The translations under genes and the position numbers were made by a program. Positions 49,191 to 60,709 of a stretch of 64,000 nt of DNA are shown here, piece by piece. The number at the start of each line of letters is the position of its first letter. Position 1 is the first letter of the stretch. The notes beneath the pieces were generated by a model, which had not been told where the DNA came from, did not search any database, and saw nothing but the letters and a program-made list of their open reading frames with translations. Origin of the DNA: Pardosa pseudoannulata (taxonomy: Eukaryota > Arthropoda > Arachnida > Araneae > Lycosidae); assembly GCA_032207245.1 (NCBI GenBank), contig CM063510.1, positions 154,332,021-154,396,020 on the forward strand, written 5' to 3'.

Positions 49191-50035
49191 GGGTATCTGA
49201 CAAAATAAAATTTTTCAAATCCATGACTTCCCCGATTTTAGCAGATCATTTTCCATGACTTTAAAAAGCTTTCGTTAAAGTATATACGAATAAAACTTCT
49301 GATGTACATACAAATAAAATATGTGCTTTTAGAGAAATTACAGGAATTTTATCATAAAAAAACTATAACACTTTATAAGTGTTAGTAAACTCATACATAA
49401 AAATAAATTGTTGTATCTACATAAATAAGTTTAATCATGTAGCAATTTTTCAATCAAAATGTTTCCAATTTGAATTCAAGGTATTTAGGTATTATCAAGG
49501 TGACCATGAATAATAGCCAAACATAATAACCCTATGATGTTGATATACAATAGCCCTAGAGATAAACTTATATTTTGTACAAAAATCTTAACTAATTTTT
49601 ATTAAAAAATAATTATATTAATAGCCAAACATAATAACCCTATGATGTTGATATACAATAGCCCTAGAGATAAACTTATATTTTGTACAAAAATCTTAAC
49701 TAATTTTTATTAAAAAATAATTATATTAATAAAATTTTAATCTACAATTTAAGAAAAAACCAGAATAATATACATTTACCCATTAAGCTTTCTTACTTTG
49801 AGTTTCCTTGGTGAGCAAATTTTACTTGGCAATATGGTCAATAGGATAATACATAAGTACCACTCAGTAACTTCAACCAAATGACAAGTAAAAATAGAAT
49901 TAAACAATTCCATGCATTTTTTTTAATCGGTAGTTTAGTAAATCCATGACTTTTACTCATTTTACTTGAAAATCAAGACTTTCCATAACAAAATTAATCC
50001 TTTGTCTAAATCCATGACTTTCCAGGTGTGCGGAA
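49191..50035. repeat. Dispersed repeat with CCATGACTT subterminal repeats
   Basis: Starts ACAGGGTATCTGACAAAATA and contains AAATCCATGACTT near the left and twice near the right (49940, 50009), ending TTTCCAGGTGTGCGGAAAAC. Elements with CAGGGT ends and iterated CCATGACTTT motifs are usually non-autonomous hAT transposons. No target duplication could be confirmed. Confidence 0.5.
49511..49726. repeat. Perfect 2 x 108-bp tandem duplication
   Basis: The 108-bp unit starting TAATAGCCAAACATAATAAC is repeated back to back (49511-49618, 49619-49726) with no difference that I can see. It lies inside the surrounding repeat. Confidence 0.95.
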
Positions 50036-51385
50036 AACGTGCATATGGTTATCATATTTACACTGTATTGCCTCCTTAAATCATCCTTTAATGTTAAATG
50101 TTAAACAAATGTGCATGTTTATATTCACCAGCATGAGTTGAACCATATTTAAATGCAATCCAAGAGTTAAATGTTAAACTCGTATTCAACTTTCCATACA
50201 ATGTGCAAATAACAGAATCGGCATGTACACTGACATTTATGAAGCATACAAAAATCTTCTCAGCATACAGTAAATATAGAAGAAAAACTCTTACCCAATA
50301 TAATTTCAATTTACATCAAAGTACAGTAATTTGCTTAACTATTTATAAAATGACTAAAATTTAAACTGGGTATTATATTTTCAGAAGATTGTGCCACTAA
50401 TTAAAAACTGAAATTTATATCACTCATTATAAAAAATCCATAACTAAAAAAAGTTAATTATATATAACAAATAATTGCATTTTAGTAATAGTCAATTTCA
50501 TAAATTAAATCAGTGATTGCTTCAATTTTAACAAAATTAAAAACTTTTGGAGAATCTCACTCTTAAGATGTTAAACAAATTAACTTTCTTAGAATTGGAT
50601 TCTTAAATCTTTAATAATAAATAGATTTGTGATAAATCTGTTTTCTGGTACAATAATTAGCTAGAATAAACTATAACCAAACACAGAAGTAAAATATTCC
50701 CCCTAACATGCACAAAATCAATTCTCACAATGCTAAGCAAAGAAACACTAATTCAAAGTTGTCAAATCTTATAGTTCAGCAAATCACCTTTTACTTATCA
50801 GTATCAGTTTCTGAAAACTCCTTCAAGGTCAGTTGTTGTGGACAGAAGAGCACTCCCTCTTCCTCCCCCCTAGAGCTATTCTTTGATGATTAGCCTACAT
50901 CTCCTTCGACTGCTCACCAATCAATGTCAAAGCCCCCTTTCCCTTTTCTTTCCTTTAACGGGAAATTACTATAAACTGTACGCTGGCGAAAGATAACTAA
51001 CAAACTCTGCTTAGCAGGATCGTTGTTACAAAAGATGGGAAAATGATTTTTGGAGCCAAAAAATTTTTTGTTTTGGAGCAGTCTGGCGCAATTTACCTAA
51101 AAAATGAGTTTTGGAGCACAATGGCACAAAGATGTCGTTTTGGCGCAGTCTGGCACAGCTGTTCCACCCCTGCCTTCCCTCTTTTACCTCCCTCCCACAA
51201 TGACCAGAAATGCTACCTGTAGTAATAGAATACTCACTCTGCAACTGAAATATGAGACACAAACGATAATGAAAGTTTGGTAAGCATTTACTTCATACTT
51301 TTACTTCTTTGAATTCACACTACCAAGGTGGAAATTTCGTAACCCGGAACACAATTACCCCTCTATTTTTAAAAACAAATTAATA
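50036..51385. other. Intergenic; hAT-end-like motif near 51050-51170
   Basis: TTTTGGAGCAGTCTGGCGCA and TTTTGGCGCAGTCTGGCACA recur at 51062-51157, followed by GCTGTTCCACCCCTG. The reverse complement, CAGGGGTGGAACAGC, looks like a hAT terminus with subterminal repeats. Its partner end was not found. The rest is featureless. Confidence 0.4.
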
Positions 51386-51393
51386 ATTGTGAT

Positions 51394-52150
51394 CAGGGTT
51401 GGCATGATTTAAATCAGTTGATTTTTTTGAAAAAATCATTGATTTAAATCTTTTTTTCACTTCTTTTAAAACCTATATTCCAAAGACAGGAGAATTGGGA
51501 ATCAGTCAGCACAGTAATACCTATAAATAAATAAGTGTAAATAGACAGCATGTGCTTTCCAAGAATTTAGGGGTTGTTATCAGAAAGTATATAGTAGGAG
51601 CAATACAATGATTATGACCGGTGGAATTCATTTGGGAGGTAAAGAAAGAGTATTATAGAACTTGAAATCCAGTTTATCTACCAAATAGCAACAGCAGTGG
51701 CTTCATCTGCTGGAATGGAAAGACAGTTTTCTTCTTTTGGTATTGTTCATTCTAGCCTTCATAACCAATTACGGAGTGGATAAAGCATCAAAGATAGTGT
51801 TTTTATTGAAACAATTAAATCCATAATTCGGTGCTTAAAAAAATATTAAAATAATCGTGATTTGATTTTTTTTAAATAAATAGTTTGCATTAAAAGAATA
51901 TTTAATTTCTTCTTTCAATTTACATCTTATTTAGTTTGCACTATCCAATTACAAAATAATGGAATGTATTTACATTAAAATTTATAGATTTAATTTTAGG
52001 TAAGCAGTATGTAGAATATACTAGATAAGATGTTACTTATAACTATTCCATGTATATTGCAAAAAATATTAAAAAAAAAACTAAAATTATAATTCAGAAA
52101 AAAAATCAAATAAATCAGATTTAAATCAAATCAATTTTTTTCCTACCCTG
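51394..52150 (+). mobile_element. hAT element relic with 8-bp target duplication
   Basis: ATTGTGAT (51386-51393) and ATTGCGAT (52151-52158) flank ends CAGGGTTGGCATGATTTAAA and, reverse-complemented, CAGGGTAGGAAAAAAATTGA, both followed by ATTTAAATC-type repeats. A short remnant of the transposase C-terminus is inside. Confidence 0.85.
51676..51810 (+). pseudogene. hAT transposase C-terminal dimerisation-domain remnant
   Basis: The plus-strand frame reads IATAVASSAGMERQFSSFGI then VHSSLHNQLRSG, a stop, and SIKDSVFI. This corresponds to the conserved SSA..ER.FS..G..hs..Rn.L block at the end of hAT transposases. Everything upstream is lost, so this is an internally deleted copy. Confidence 0.75.
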
Positions 52151-52158
52151 ATTGCGAT

Positions 52159-53099
52159 ATAAATTAAACAAATGTGGTTAGAACAGAATTTCTTGCATAG
52201 GTAGTCTCTCAACTTTAAAATTTACATCTGATATATCTAACTTCACTTATATTAGGTTAAAAAATGCACTCATTTTAATCTTTACTTCAGTAAGGATTAT
52301 CCCATTTATTTTTTTATATTTTCCTAACATTAGTTCACAATATTTAAATCTGATAGCTTCACATTGATGTTACACATCATTTCCATGCCCTAACACCTAT
52401 ACAATGCTATTCTTGTGAAAAAGTTAAATTTTTTTTTGTAATATTAGAATTTTGAAATATTAAATCAATCACTTTACTACTATATTTGTCTACTGCATAA
52501 ATAAAATTTTCTATGGTGATAAAAGCAAAGACTACAAACAGACTTTGTCAACCAAACACAAGTACACTTACAAATAACAAGAGTTAATTCTAGCATCAGG
52601 AAACCCTTCCTCGGAGAATATCAATTACAGATGATCCCAAGTTAAAAATCTTGACTGGAGATACTCAGATTTCCTGATCAAGATGTTATCAAGTTTGGTT
52701 AAAAGCTGTAAATGTTAAATCTCAAACAAAATTAATATTTTATGTTGATATTTTTAAAAAAAAAAATGTTAAAATCAATAGCCTTGTGATTAATAGATTT
52801 AAAAAATAAACCCTATTCATTGAAAATAAACTTCAATATCAAATAATTCGTAGCAAATTTAAAAAACTTGGGGTAAAAATTATTTCTTATGATTAGAAAG
52901 TTGAGAAAAAAACTAATTTAATCTGTCATTCTAATGGTATAATTAACTACTTTAGAATAAATGAGTCGGTGAAAAATATATTAGCTAATTAATAAAAATT
53001 AAAATTATAAAAATAAATTGAAAAAAAAATTTAGGCCAAATACCTAAGAAAAGTAATTTTAAAATTCAACAATTAGTACACAATTAGAGAAATATATTC
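52159..53099. other. Region downstream of the kinase gene, nothing recognised
   Basis: AT-rich. Any 3' UTR of the kinase gene beyond the proposed poly(A) signal would extend into here. Confidence 0.4.
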
Positions 53100-53105
53100 T
53101 TTATT
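53100..53105 (-). promoter_or_regulatory. Candidate poly(A) signal of the kinase gene
   Basis: TTTATT on the plus strand is AATAAA on the minus strand, about 60 bases after the stop codon. It would give a short 3' UTR of roughly 80-90 nt. Confidence 0.5.
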
Positions 53106-53165
53106 GTTGGACCTGAATACATTTCAGATGATTGGTACAAAAGAAATTGTTTAGCGATTGATAAC

Positions 53166-53286
53166 TTAGTCTTCATAAACCCATGAATCTAGAGCGAGCT
53201 TGTAATTACACAATTCTTCTTCCTTAAACCACAAGGCTATTTCTTTTTCAGCACTAGGGCAAGAATCACTGCCATGTATTATGTTT
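53166..53286 (-). CDS. awd: NDP kinase exon 4 (phosphohistidine motif and C-terminus)
   Basis: The acceptor TTATTTCAG precedes 53286. One base completes Arg114, then [20 protein letters not shown] and [19 protein letters not shown], with TAA at 53166-53168. It carries catalytic His118 and Glu129. Confidence 0.95.
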
Positions 53287-56200
53287 CTGAAATAATAATT
53301 AACATATTCAACAAAAAACACAAAATATGTTGCTAATACAACTAAATGAAACCATCACAGCTAACACAATAAAAAAATATTTAGGAAGAAAAAAATCTGC
53401 AACACTGAACACATTACACTGATTTGATTCGCACAACTTAAAAATAAAACCCAAATAAAAATAATTTCCAAGATTTATACCCCATTAAATATGTTTAATT
53501 CATTTTCTATATATTTTAACAAAATAAAAAATTTCCTCATTTCATAGTTTCTTTTAAGAGTTTATCTCTAGAACCTTGAGAGGGGTCATTTTGACAAAAA
53601 CTATTTTCTGTTATCTTAACAGATTTATTCCTTTACAGATAGTAATAACAGTGTTTTGGGTAAGCAGAGATCGAAAGATAGCAAAGAAAGACATTTAATT
53701 TAATATATAAAAACAGGACAGCAAACACATGTGACATACATTATCAATACATACTTTAACACTACCACCTACAACTGTACCAGGTGAACATAGCACAGAG
53801 CATGCGCATTCTTACGTTATAAAATAGTTACTTTATTTTTATAATAAGTAATTTAAATATTTTATTTTGATACTCATCTCATAACCACTGACAATATTAG
53901 CATATGCATGCACTTTCTTGAGCCGTAACATATTACATACGTCTGAAGATTGTTTCTTTCCCTATCGATAAGTACTCGGGGGGGAAAAGAGCTATGGCTC
54001 AGTTGTAGTAGTAGTAGTAGTAGTAGTAGTAGTAATACAGCTTCATTAGTTATATGGCTATGTGTGTATGGCAGTTAGCCAATGTTTATTTTCTTTATAT
54101 TTCTTTTAAGTTTAATAAAACTTTTTAAATGAGTTAACGTTTGTCTTAATACTGTTCAGGATTGATAGGGCAAAATGCTTCTATTTTAACTATTATTCTA
54201 TTATAGCTTTAAATAAGCTAACACATTACTTACACATAAGGTGGAGAAGGAGTGAAAATTAGTATTGCCATCTCAAACAGGAAATATAAATTTAAATAAA
54301 AAATATTTCTGAAGATAGTTTGAAAATATATTTTAATAAGTATTACATTTCTGTTATTACTATCTGAAAAGGAAAATCTGTTATGATAACACAAAATAGT
54401 ACTGGGTCAAAATGACCCCTCCTGCAATTTGAATGTTTAAGTAGCTTAATATTTTATGATTTCATGGTACACATGTAAAAGTTTACGGTACAACATACTT
54501 CTTGCAACAGGTAATTTTTAAAGTTTATTAATGGTGAAAAGTTTTAAATTATTAAACATGTATTATTCCTGCATTTTTTATAATTATACTCCCAAGAAAG
54601 TAATTCACATTTACCAGTTAGCTACTTTAGACTGGGCAAAAATAAGAAGGGTTGGGTTTTTGACGGGGTGTGTTTAAACAGTGTTTTAACCAGATTAAAC
54701 TGTAAAATATCCAAAATTTTTGGTATATAGCTTTAAATATACAATTAAAAGTAATTTATCTTAATACGATTAAAAGTAATTTATATTTTTAAGTTCTTAT
54801 ATTTCCATTTTAAACTAATAATTTCTAGAAGTAATTTGTACCGAACTTTATTATTTTTTAATCTTTAGATAGTTTTAAATTAATTTCATTCAATAGCAAC
54901 TGTATTTTATAAATAAAACTAAATAGTTTATAAGCATAATTGCCTATATATAACCAATATTTTGCTTAATTTGCACTTATTGCAAAAATTCCTGCACTGT
55001 TTAGTTCAAAAAACAGTCAAAAGCTCCTTTAAATACATTAAAAACTCAAATTTAAATTTGTATTCATCTTAACAAAATTTTAAACTTTTTTTTGCTCAAA
55101 ATATGCTTTGAAATTGGGTATAAACTTAATACACAAATTGCAAAGATCACTTGGCGACAATTTGGCTATCACTTGTACAAAAATAGAGGAAAAAAAAAAC
55201 AAACATGGTGGCGGGGCCTCCGGAACTTGGAATTTACCAAAACATGGAGGGCACCACATAGCTTTTAAGAAACCATACATAAAAATGGCCTTTTCTGAAA
55301 GATCACCAAGAAAAAAAAAACATGGACGGATAAAAAAATTTACACCAGACTGTTGAGCACATGGAAAAAGAAATTAAAAAACAAATTTAATGGCCACTTA
55401 ATAGATTTGATTAAAAATAAAAAAAAATTACCTTCCAACTTGAATACAGAGATCTCCCCTGAGAGTGCCTGGCTGAGAATCAATTGGGTTAGTTGCTCCA
55501 ATAATATCTCTACCTGTCTTTACAGCATTTAATCCTTCCCAAACCTGTAACAAACAACAATCTTTAAAAATTTTGCAAAAAGCACACAACTTTCACATTC
55601 CTGCCATCACCTTATTTGGCTAGGTAAATAATTTTTTGCCCTTTAAATCCCAGACTAACAACTTTTCAATTCTCAGGATTTTCATACCTTTCTCAGAAAT
55701 TTCACTCATTACTTACATTTGCATGCTGCTTCTCACAAGACAATTGTAACTGCAATTATACCAACTTTGAAAATCCCACATTTTCACATACTAAGCATAC
55801 AAGCTGAAAATAGTTTTAATGAAAATACTTTAAAAAATTCTTATCAAAGAAAACTACTTAGGAATTACATGCAAAGTAAATATAAATTTTTATTTTTATT
55901 ACATGTTAATGCCTTTTTTTCTAAAAAGAGATGAGCAAAACAAGATTTAGAAAAGCATTGCTCAAAAATAATTCTATTTACAAAAATATTAATTCTATTT
56001 AAGTTTTATGTAATTGTATGTGGTTGATTTTGTCTCAATAAGCTATTAATATATTTTCAAAATTTTCATTCAGGATGGAACCTCTAAATTCAGTTTTTGT
56101 CTTACATACATTGCTGAATACTTTCCCCATTCTGTATTACTATGCCATATTGTTAGAACATACAGCATAAATTATATAAGTTAAACATTTTAAAAGTTTT

Positions 56201-59200
56201 ATCTAACCATAAACCATGTAGATGACATCAGTAGATGATATTTCTGTGGTGCATAGAAAATTAACTACTACATTGCGAACAAAGAATGTTCATATGTGTT
56301 CTACTTAATTTCATTAGATTGTAGAAAATTTTTCAAGATTATATATTAACCTTAAAACCATACAGTTTTCACATAAAAATGCTAAATCCATACAATGTAT
56401 GGTTAAACCATACAAGTTGGCAGATATGAATAGATATAATGCATTGCTCTGCCCCTAAAGACTACCTGGAAGCAGTGATGTATTTGCTATGCCACTATTA
56501 CCAGACTTGTTAGAATTTTGCCGAGAATCTAAATTTGATGCACTTTCTGTCAACAAAATATTGTTATTAAAGCCTCATTAATAATATTGATTCAAAAATA
56601 AGTACTTAGTTTATACTTTTAACATTTCAGCTTCAATGCATGACTGGTAAAAGAACTGATTTTACAAAAGCCTTCTGTTCAGAAAACAAATGCCAATGCA
56701 TTTTTAAAAAGTTATTTTACTAATATTCAAGTTTTATAAATAGGACAGATAACAACACATTAAAAACACATGTTGAAGCAACTTTGAAGCAGGAAATGTT
56801 AATGATTGGATGAAAAATGTCTATCTTTCTATACATACTAATTTAGCCCTAATATAGTGGTTAAATTACTTCAATTAAAATTTGACACTAAATTGAGGCT
56901 CTTTTTTGTATAGCAAAGAGTAAAGTTACTTCTATTTCCCAAGGACATAATCATTAACTAGCCATCTCCCTATTTCAGACACACCAACATTCAGGCACTT
57001 GTGTCCAAAGCAATAGCGTAATTTCAAATTTTAACATGTTAATTACAGATTACACATAAGTACATATCTTATTGGTTTCTGAATTAAAATTAAATTTAAA
57101 ATAATTACACAGTAGTAAATTGTAAAAGGTAAATTGAAAATTATGCATTTAAAAATTTGGGTAGCTTTTTTAGCTTTAATAAACTATTTTTCGGAAGTGT
57201 TTCTTCTAGCAACATTGACCCTGATTAAAAGATTTCCATTTTTCTATCATCTGGTAATCCAGAGTTTGTCTACTCAAATTAGACCTCAATTCAGTTTGGT
57301 TTTTCCACATAGTACTGACAACTTTTAACATGCAGTATTACTGTGTGAAATAAGTAGAACTCAGCATTAGTTTTTGCAAAACTTTGTATTTAATTGCTAA
57401 ATTGTAATCTTTTGGCTGATCAAATTTGTTATTTTCTGGAGCATCCTCAAGAGTTTCCAGAGTTATCAAAATTTTTCCTTTCTCCGGAGTAATTGGCAAG
57501 TCTGCTATTTTAACGAAATTCCCATATGAGTTTTCATTATTGGATTTTCAGACCATGGGGCCACTTACTAGCTGTTTGACTAGTCAAGAATGCTGAACTA
57601 AAACTAAAATACTTGAGACACCTATGAGAATGGAATTAATTACCTAAGATCAGTTAAATATTTCCTTGGCAGATTTTGTGGTATAAAGACATGTTAACAG
57701 TGCTCAGCAAACTTTAAGGCTAGAATTAGGTTTTATATAGACTTCTAGCTACAACAGACTTCATGTATTTTGTACGTGAGTTAAATGATACTTTGAAAAG
57801 TGAATTTGCCAAGTCTATGATAAACTCAAACAGGATTTGATGTTCAATTTACTAAACTACATGTCTAAATTTTAGGCATGTTATACACACACACATATAT
57901 ATATATATAAAACTTCTGTAATTTTTATTTCGGTTTATTGTATTTTCTTTATTCTACTTTAAGAAATTTTAGTATTAATATATTAAAAACCTTATTAAAT
58001 ACTTCAACAGATCATAAAAAGCACTTAAGATGTATGAAAATTGTTATACAAATTAGGAGCATAAACCATTAGGAGTTTAATATATTTATAATCCTCCAAA
58101 AACTGGGTTAAGAAGAGTTCACAATTTTTTTAAACAGGGACCAAGATCATATCAAATAAGGTAGTTTCAGTCAAGTGAAAGGCAAGGTTCAGACTCTTTC
58201 CAGAGAAAAAAAATTAAGCACTTTTTAAGCACCTTAAATTTCATTGTACTATGATTGACCTACAGCTAAAGCTTAAAAATTGAAGATTTTCATGAATCTT
58301 TTCATGAGCTTTATGACTTCTAAAATGACATTAAATAATATATATAGACAATTTAATAATTTTATTAAACACAATTGCTAATATCTCATACTTTATGTTA
58401 AGACATCTTTCTTCGCAAACAAATTTTAGAACAGCAATAGTCCTTACTGATCAAATGCCCCCCCCCCCTCCCTCTCTAAATAAATCTGAAATATTTGTAA
58501 AGTTGAGAAAGTACTATCTGTGGTGGAAGATCAACAAGTTTCACATCATAGCAACAGTATTTTAACAGCAACATAGATGTAAAATAAGATAATAAAAAGT
58601 ACTTCTGTATTATAAACAGGTAAATATAATATTCACACACACACACACAGGGAGACAGAGAGAAAAGAAGATGCAGTATTTACACTAAAAAAGTTTTAAT
58701 TATGACATACTCAAAATGAGATTCAAGAAATTATCAATGCCATTTTAAAAATGTAACTGAAGAACTATTTCCATTCATAATAAAAGATGAGAACCAAAAA
58801 ATATAGGAAGGGGGAAAAAATAAGAGAATATGTCCAATTTTGAAGTTAATTTTTTTTTTCTTCTATACATTTTTTTTAATTAGTCTAACTCTTCTTTCTT
58901 ATCTTTAGCTTTGTTAAATGAAATGATGATTAATTACCAAGGGAAATAAAAATTCAGCAACCAATATTTGGGAAAAAATGAGCACTTTTTGAGCACTCGG
59001 AAAAAAATATAAATTTTAAGGCTACAAAAAGAAAATCAAGCACTTTTTAAGGACTTATTAGGGACCTTAAAAATGGATCTACAAAATAAGCACTTTTTAA
59101 GGATTTTAAGCACCCGGCTGAACCATGAAAGGGCACTTTATATAAGTCATTCAGAAACTATTTTCTTTAAAGCACATATTAGGTGCAAAAATTGACTATA

Positions 59201-60299
59201 CTTTGTCATTAAAACTTATATTAAGTGCAAAAATGAGCTACCCTGAATCTTCAAGAGTTTTACATAAAATAACAAACAATAAACAGTTTTCAAAGACTTG
59301 CATGTTTTCCCTTCCCTAAAAAGAAAACTTTTTGAAAAATACAGGGAAAAAAGTACATATATTCAGAAAAGGGCAAAGGGCTTTGGCACTTAAAACAAGG
59401 GGGACCTTTTAAAACACATCAAACATAAACACTAGGTTACATGATTTTTTCAGCTAATTTTTCATTTATGATATTATCTATTAAACAAAACTATTACAAT
59501 TTGCAATTAGTTTCATCAGAACAAGGAATGCAAGCACTTTTAAAAGATATAATTCTCCCCCATTAGAAGTCTTAATTTAATAACCAAAACCTTTTCTTTT
59601 AATAGCTAAGTTACAAATGCTTCCAAATCAACTATCCGAAGACTTCCAAACAATATATTTAAATACCCCTTGTTATTCAATAGCATTAGAAAATTTTATT
59701 ACCATGGGTACCACAGGTCCAAGTTGCATGTAACTGACTAAACCAGGGAAAAAGGGTCGTCCAGCTAAGTCAGCATAGTGTTTTTCTAAGAGTTCTTGAG
59801 ATGCCTATTGAAAAAACGAATACGGAGATTAAATATAGAAAATTACATTTAAGTACACCTTTGGAGTATCCATAGAGGTTAAATGGATAGCAATGAAAAT
59901 CCAATTTTCGAAAGGAAGTGAACCAAAAATTTAAAGCATATTATAACAAAACAATAAATATTATATTTTTGAGCCAGAAACCGAAGCATTAACATTTAAA
60001 ACAATCATAAGCTTACTAAGCCGGATGCTAGAAAAGCACTCTGGCTTGAAACGTATTTCAGCGAAAAATAGTAATATCTTTTAATGTATTTTTATTGCAC
60101 ACAATTTTAAAAGGAATAATAACAACGTAACATGGTGGAGCAGTGAAATTTAACAGTACTTCAAAAGATTTACCTGCATGAACTTCATTGCTACAAGTTT
60201 AAAACCCTTTTTCTCAAATCGAGAAATGATTTTTCCTACCAAACCTCTCTGAACACCATCAGGTTTCACCATGATAAAGGTTCTTTCACGATTGGCCAT
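53166..60299 (-). CDS. awd: Nucleoside diphosphate kinase (NME1/awd type), 4 coding exons
   Basis: Minus-strand exons 60174-60299, 59703-59804, 55432-55544 and 53166-53286 splice with GT-AG sites into a 153-residue protein starting [20 protein letters not shown] and ending WVYED. The enzyme passes the gamma-phosphate of ATP to other nucleoside diphosphates through a phosphohistidine; it is usually a cytosolic hexamer. In human NME1 numbering the active-site set is intact: Lys12, Tyr52, Phe60, Arg88, Thr94, Arg105, Asn115, His118 (in NIIHGSDS) and Glu129. The hexamer-loop Pro96, the killer-of-prune position in flies, is also present. Length equals the group I family norm (152-153). There is no N-terminal extension, so no mitochondrial targeting is apparent. 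Introns are 369, 4158 and 2145 bp. The start ATG is in good context (ATCATGGCC). It is nearly certainly functional. Confidence 0.96.
53287..55431. other. NDP kinase intron 3
   Basis: AT-rich intron with a (TAG)n tract at 54004-54033. The open frame at 55108-55356 has no recognisable motif. Confidence 0.5.
54004..54033. repeat. (GTA)n microsatellite
   Basis: About ten GTA units in kinase intron 3. Confidence 0.95.
55432..55544 (-). CDS. awd: NDP kinase exon 3
   Basis: The acceptor TGTTACAG precedes 55544 and the donor GAAG/GTAATT follows 55432. It encodes [20 protein letters not shown] and [17 protein letters not shown], with Arg88, Thr94, Pro96 and Arg105. It ends in phase 2. Confidence 0.95.
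58178..59135. repeat. Dispersed repeat with AAGCACTTTTTAAG motifs
   Basis: AAGCACTTTTTAAGCACC at about 58216, AGCACTTTTTGAGCACTCGG at 58981, and AAGCACTTTTTAAGGA at 59038 and 59090 lie at the two sides. GGTTCAG at the left and GCTGAACC at the right could be inverted tips. It looks like a non-autonomous DNA transposon in the kinase intron; class not certain. Confidence 0.5.
58634..58649. repeat. (CA)n short microsatellite
   Basis: Eight CA units. Confidence 0.85.
59703..59804 (-). CDS. awd: NDP kinase exon 2
   Basis: The acceptor TTCAATAG precedes 59804 and the donor ATG/GTAATA follows 59703. It encodes [20 protein letters not shown] then [14 protein letters not shown], including Tyr52 and Phe60. 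Phase 0 at both ends. Confidence 0.95.
60174..60299 (-). CDS. awd: NDP kinase exon 1 (start codon)
   Basis: ATG is at 60299-60297 and the donor CAG/GTAAAT follows 60174. It encodes 42 residues, [20 protein letters not shown] through KLVAMKFMQ, with Lys12 in the beta-1 strand motif. Confidence 0.95.
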
Positions 60300-60420
60300 G
60301 ATTTAAAGTTTTAAAAAACTTGGAAATAATTTAATACAATTTAAATGGATAGTCAGTCACGCCTGTGGGCCACGCGTTCCCAGCTCAGAAGAAAGAGGTA
60401 AAGTAGTGTTGCCAACGACT
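60300..60420 (-). promoter_or_regulatory. Probable promoter/5' UTR of the kinase gene
   Basis: Just upstream of the ATG the sequence becomes locally GC-rich (CACGCCTGTGGGCCACGCG on the plus strand). On the minus strand CCTCTTTCTTCT at 60398-60387 is a pyrimidine-only stretch of the kind used as an initiator in highly expressed housekeeping genes. It would give a 5' UTR of about 90-100 nt. No TATA box stands out. Inference only. Confidence 0.3.
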
Positions 60421-60709
60421 GAAATACTTTTAGGACCTGTAGGAGGTGCTATTCCATTCATTATATAAAGAAGACAATATCGTATGTGGACTGGGGAAAC
60501 CTCCTTTATCCTATGCTTTATAATGAATTTTTAGAACATTATATTTCAAATTGATTGTTTCAATAAAAGAATTCTAAATAAAGAAAACAGTTTTAATTTA
60601 AAAGTTAAATTATCACAATTATGATATTTGTTAAATAATAAACTTAGATTTTAATTTTAAAGTTCAGAAATAATTTACTGCACAGGAAGAGTTTCTGGTG
60701 AGATATGAT

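Larger units (their letters stand above)
55545..59702. other. NDP kinase intron 2
   Basis: A 4.2-kb AT-rich intron. It holds a CA/TA-rich run near 57887-57908, a repeat at about 58178-59135 and a (CA)n tract at 58634-58649. No additional exon was recognised. Confidence 0.5.

Noticed and set aside
55108..55356. 82-codon ORF inside the kinase intron as an alternative exon
   Set aside because: It is out of register with the enzyme, has no family match, and the 113-bp exon next to it fully explains the protein.
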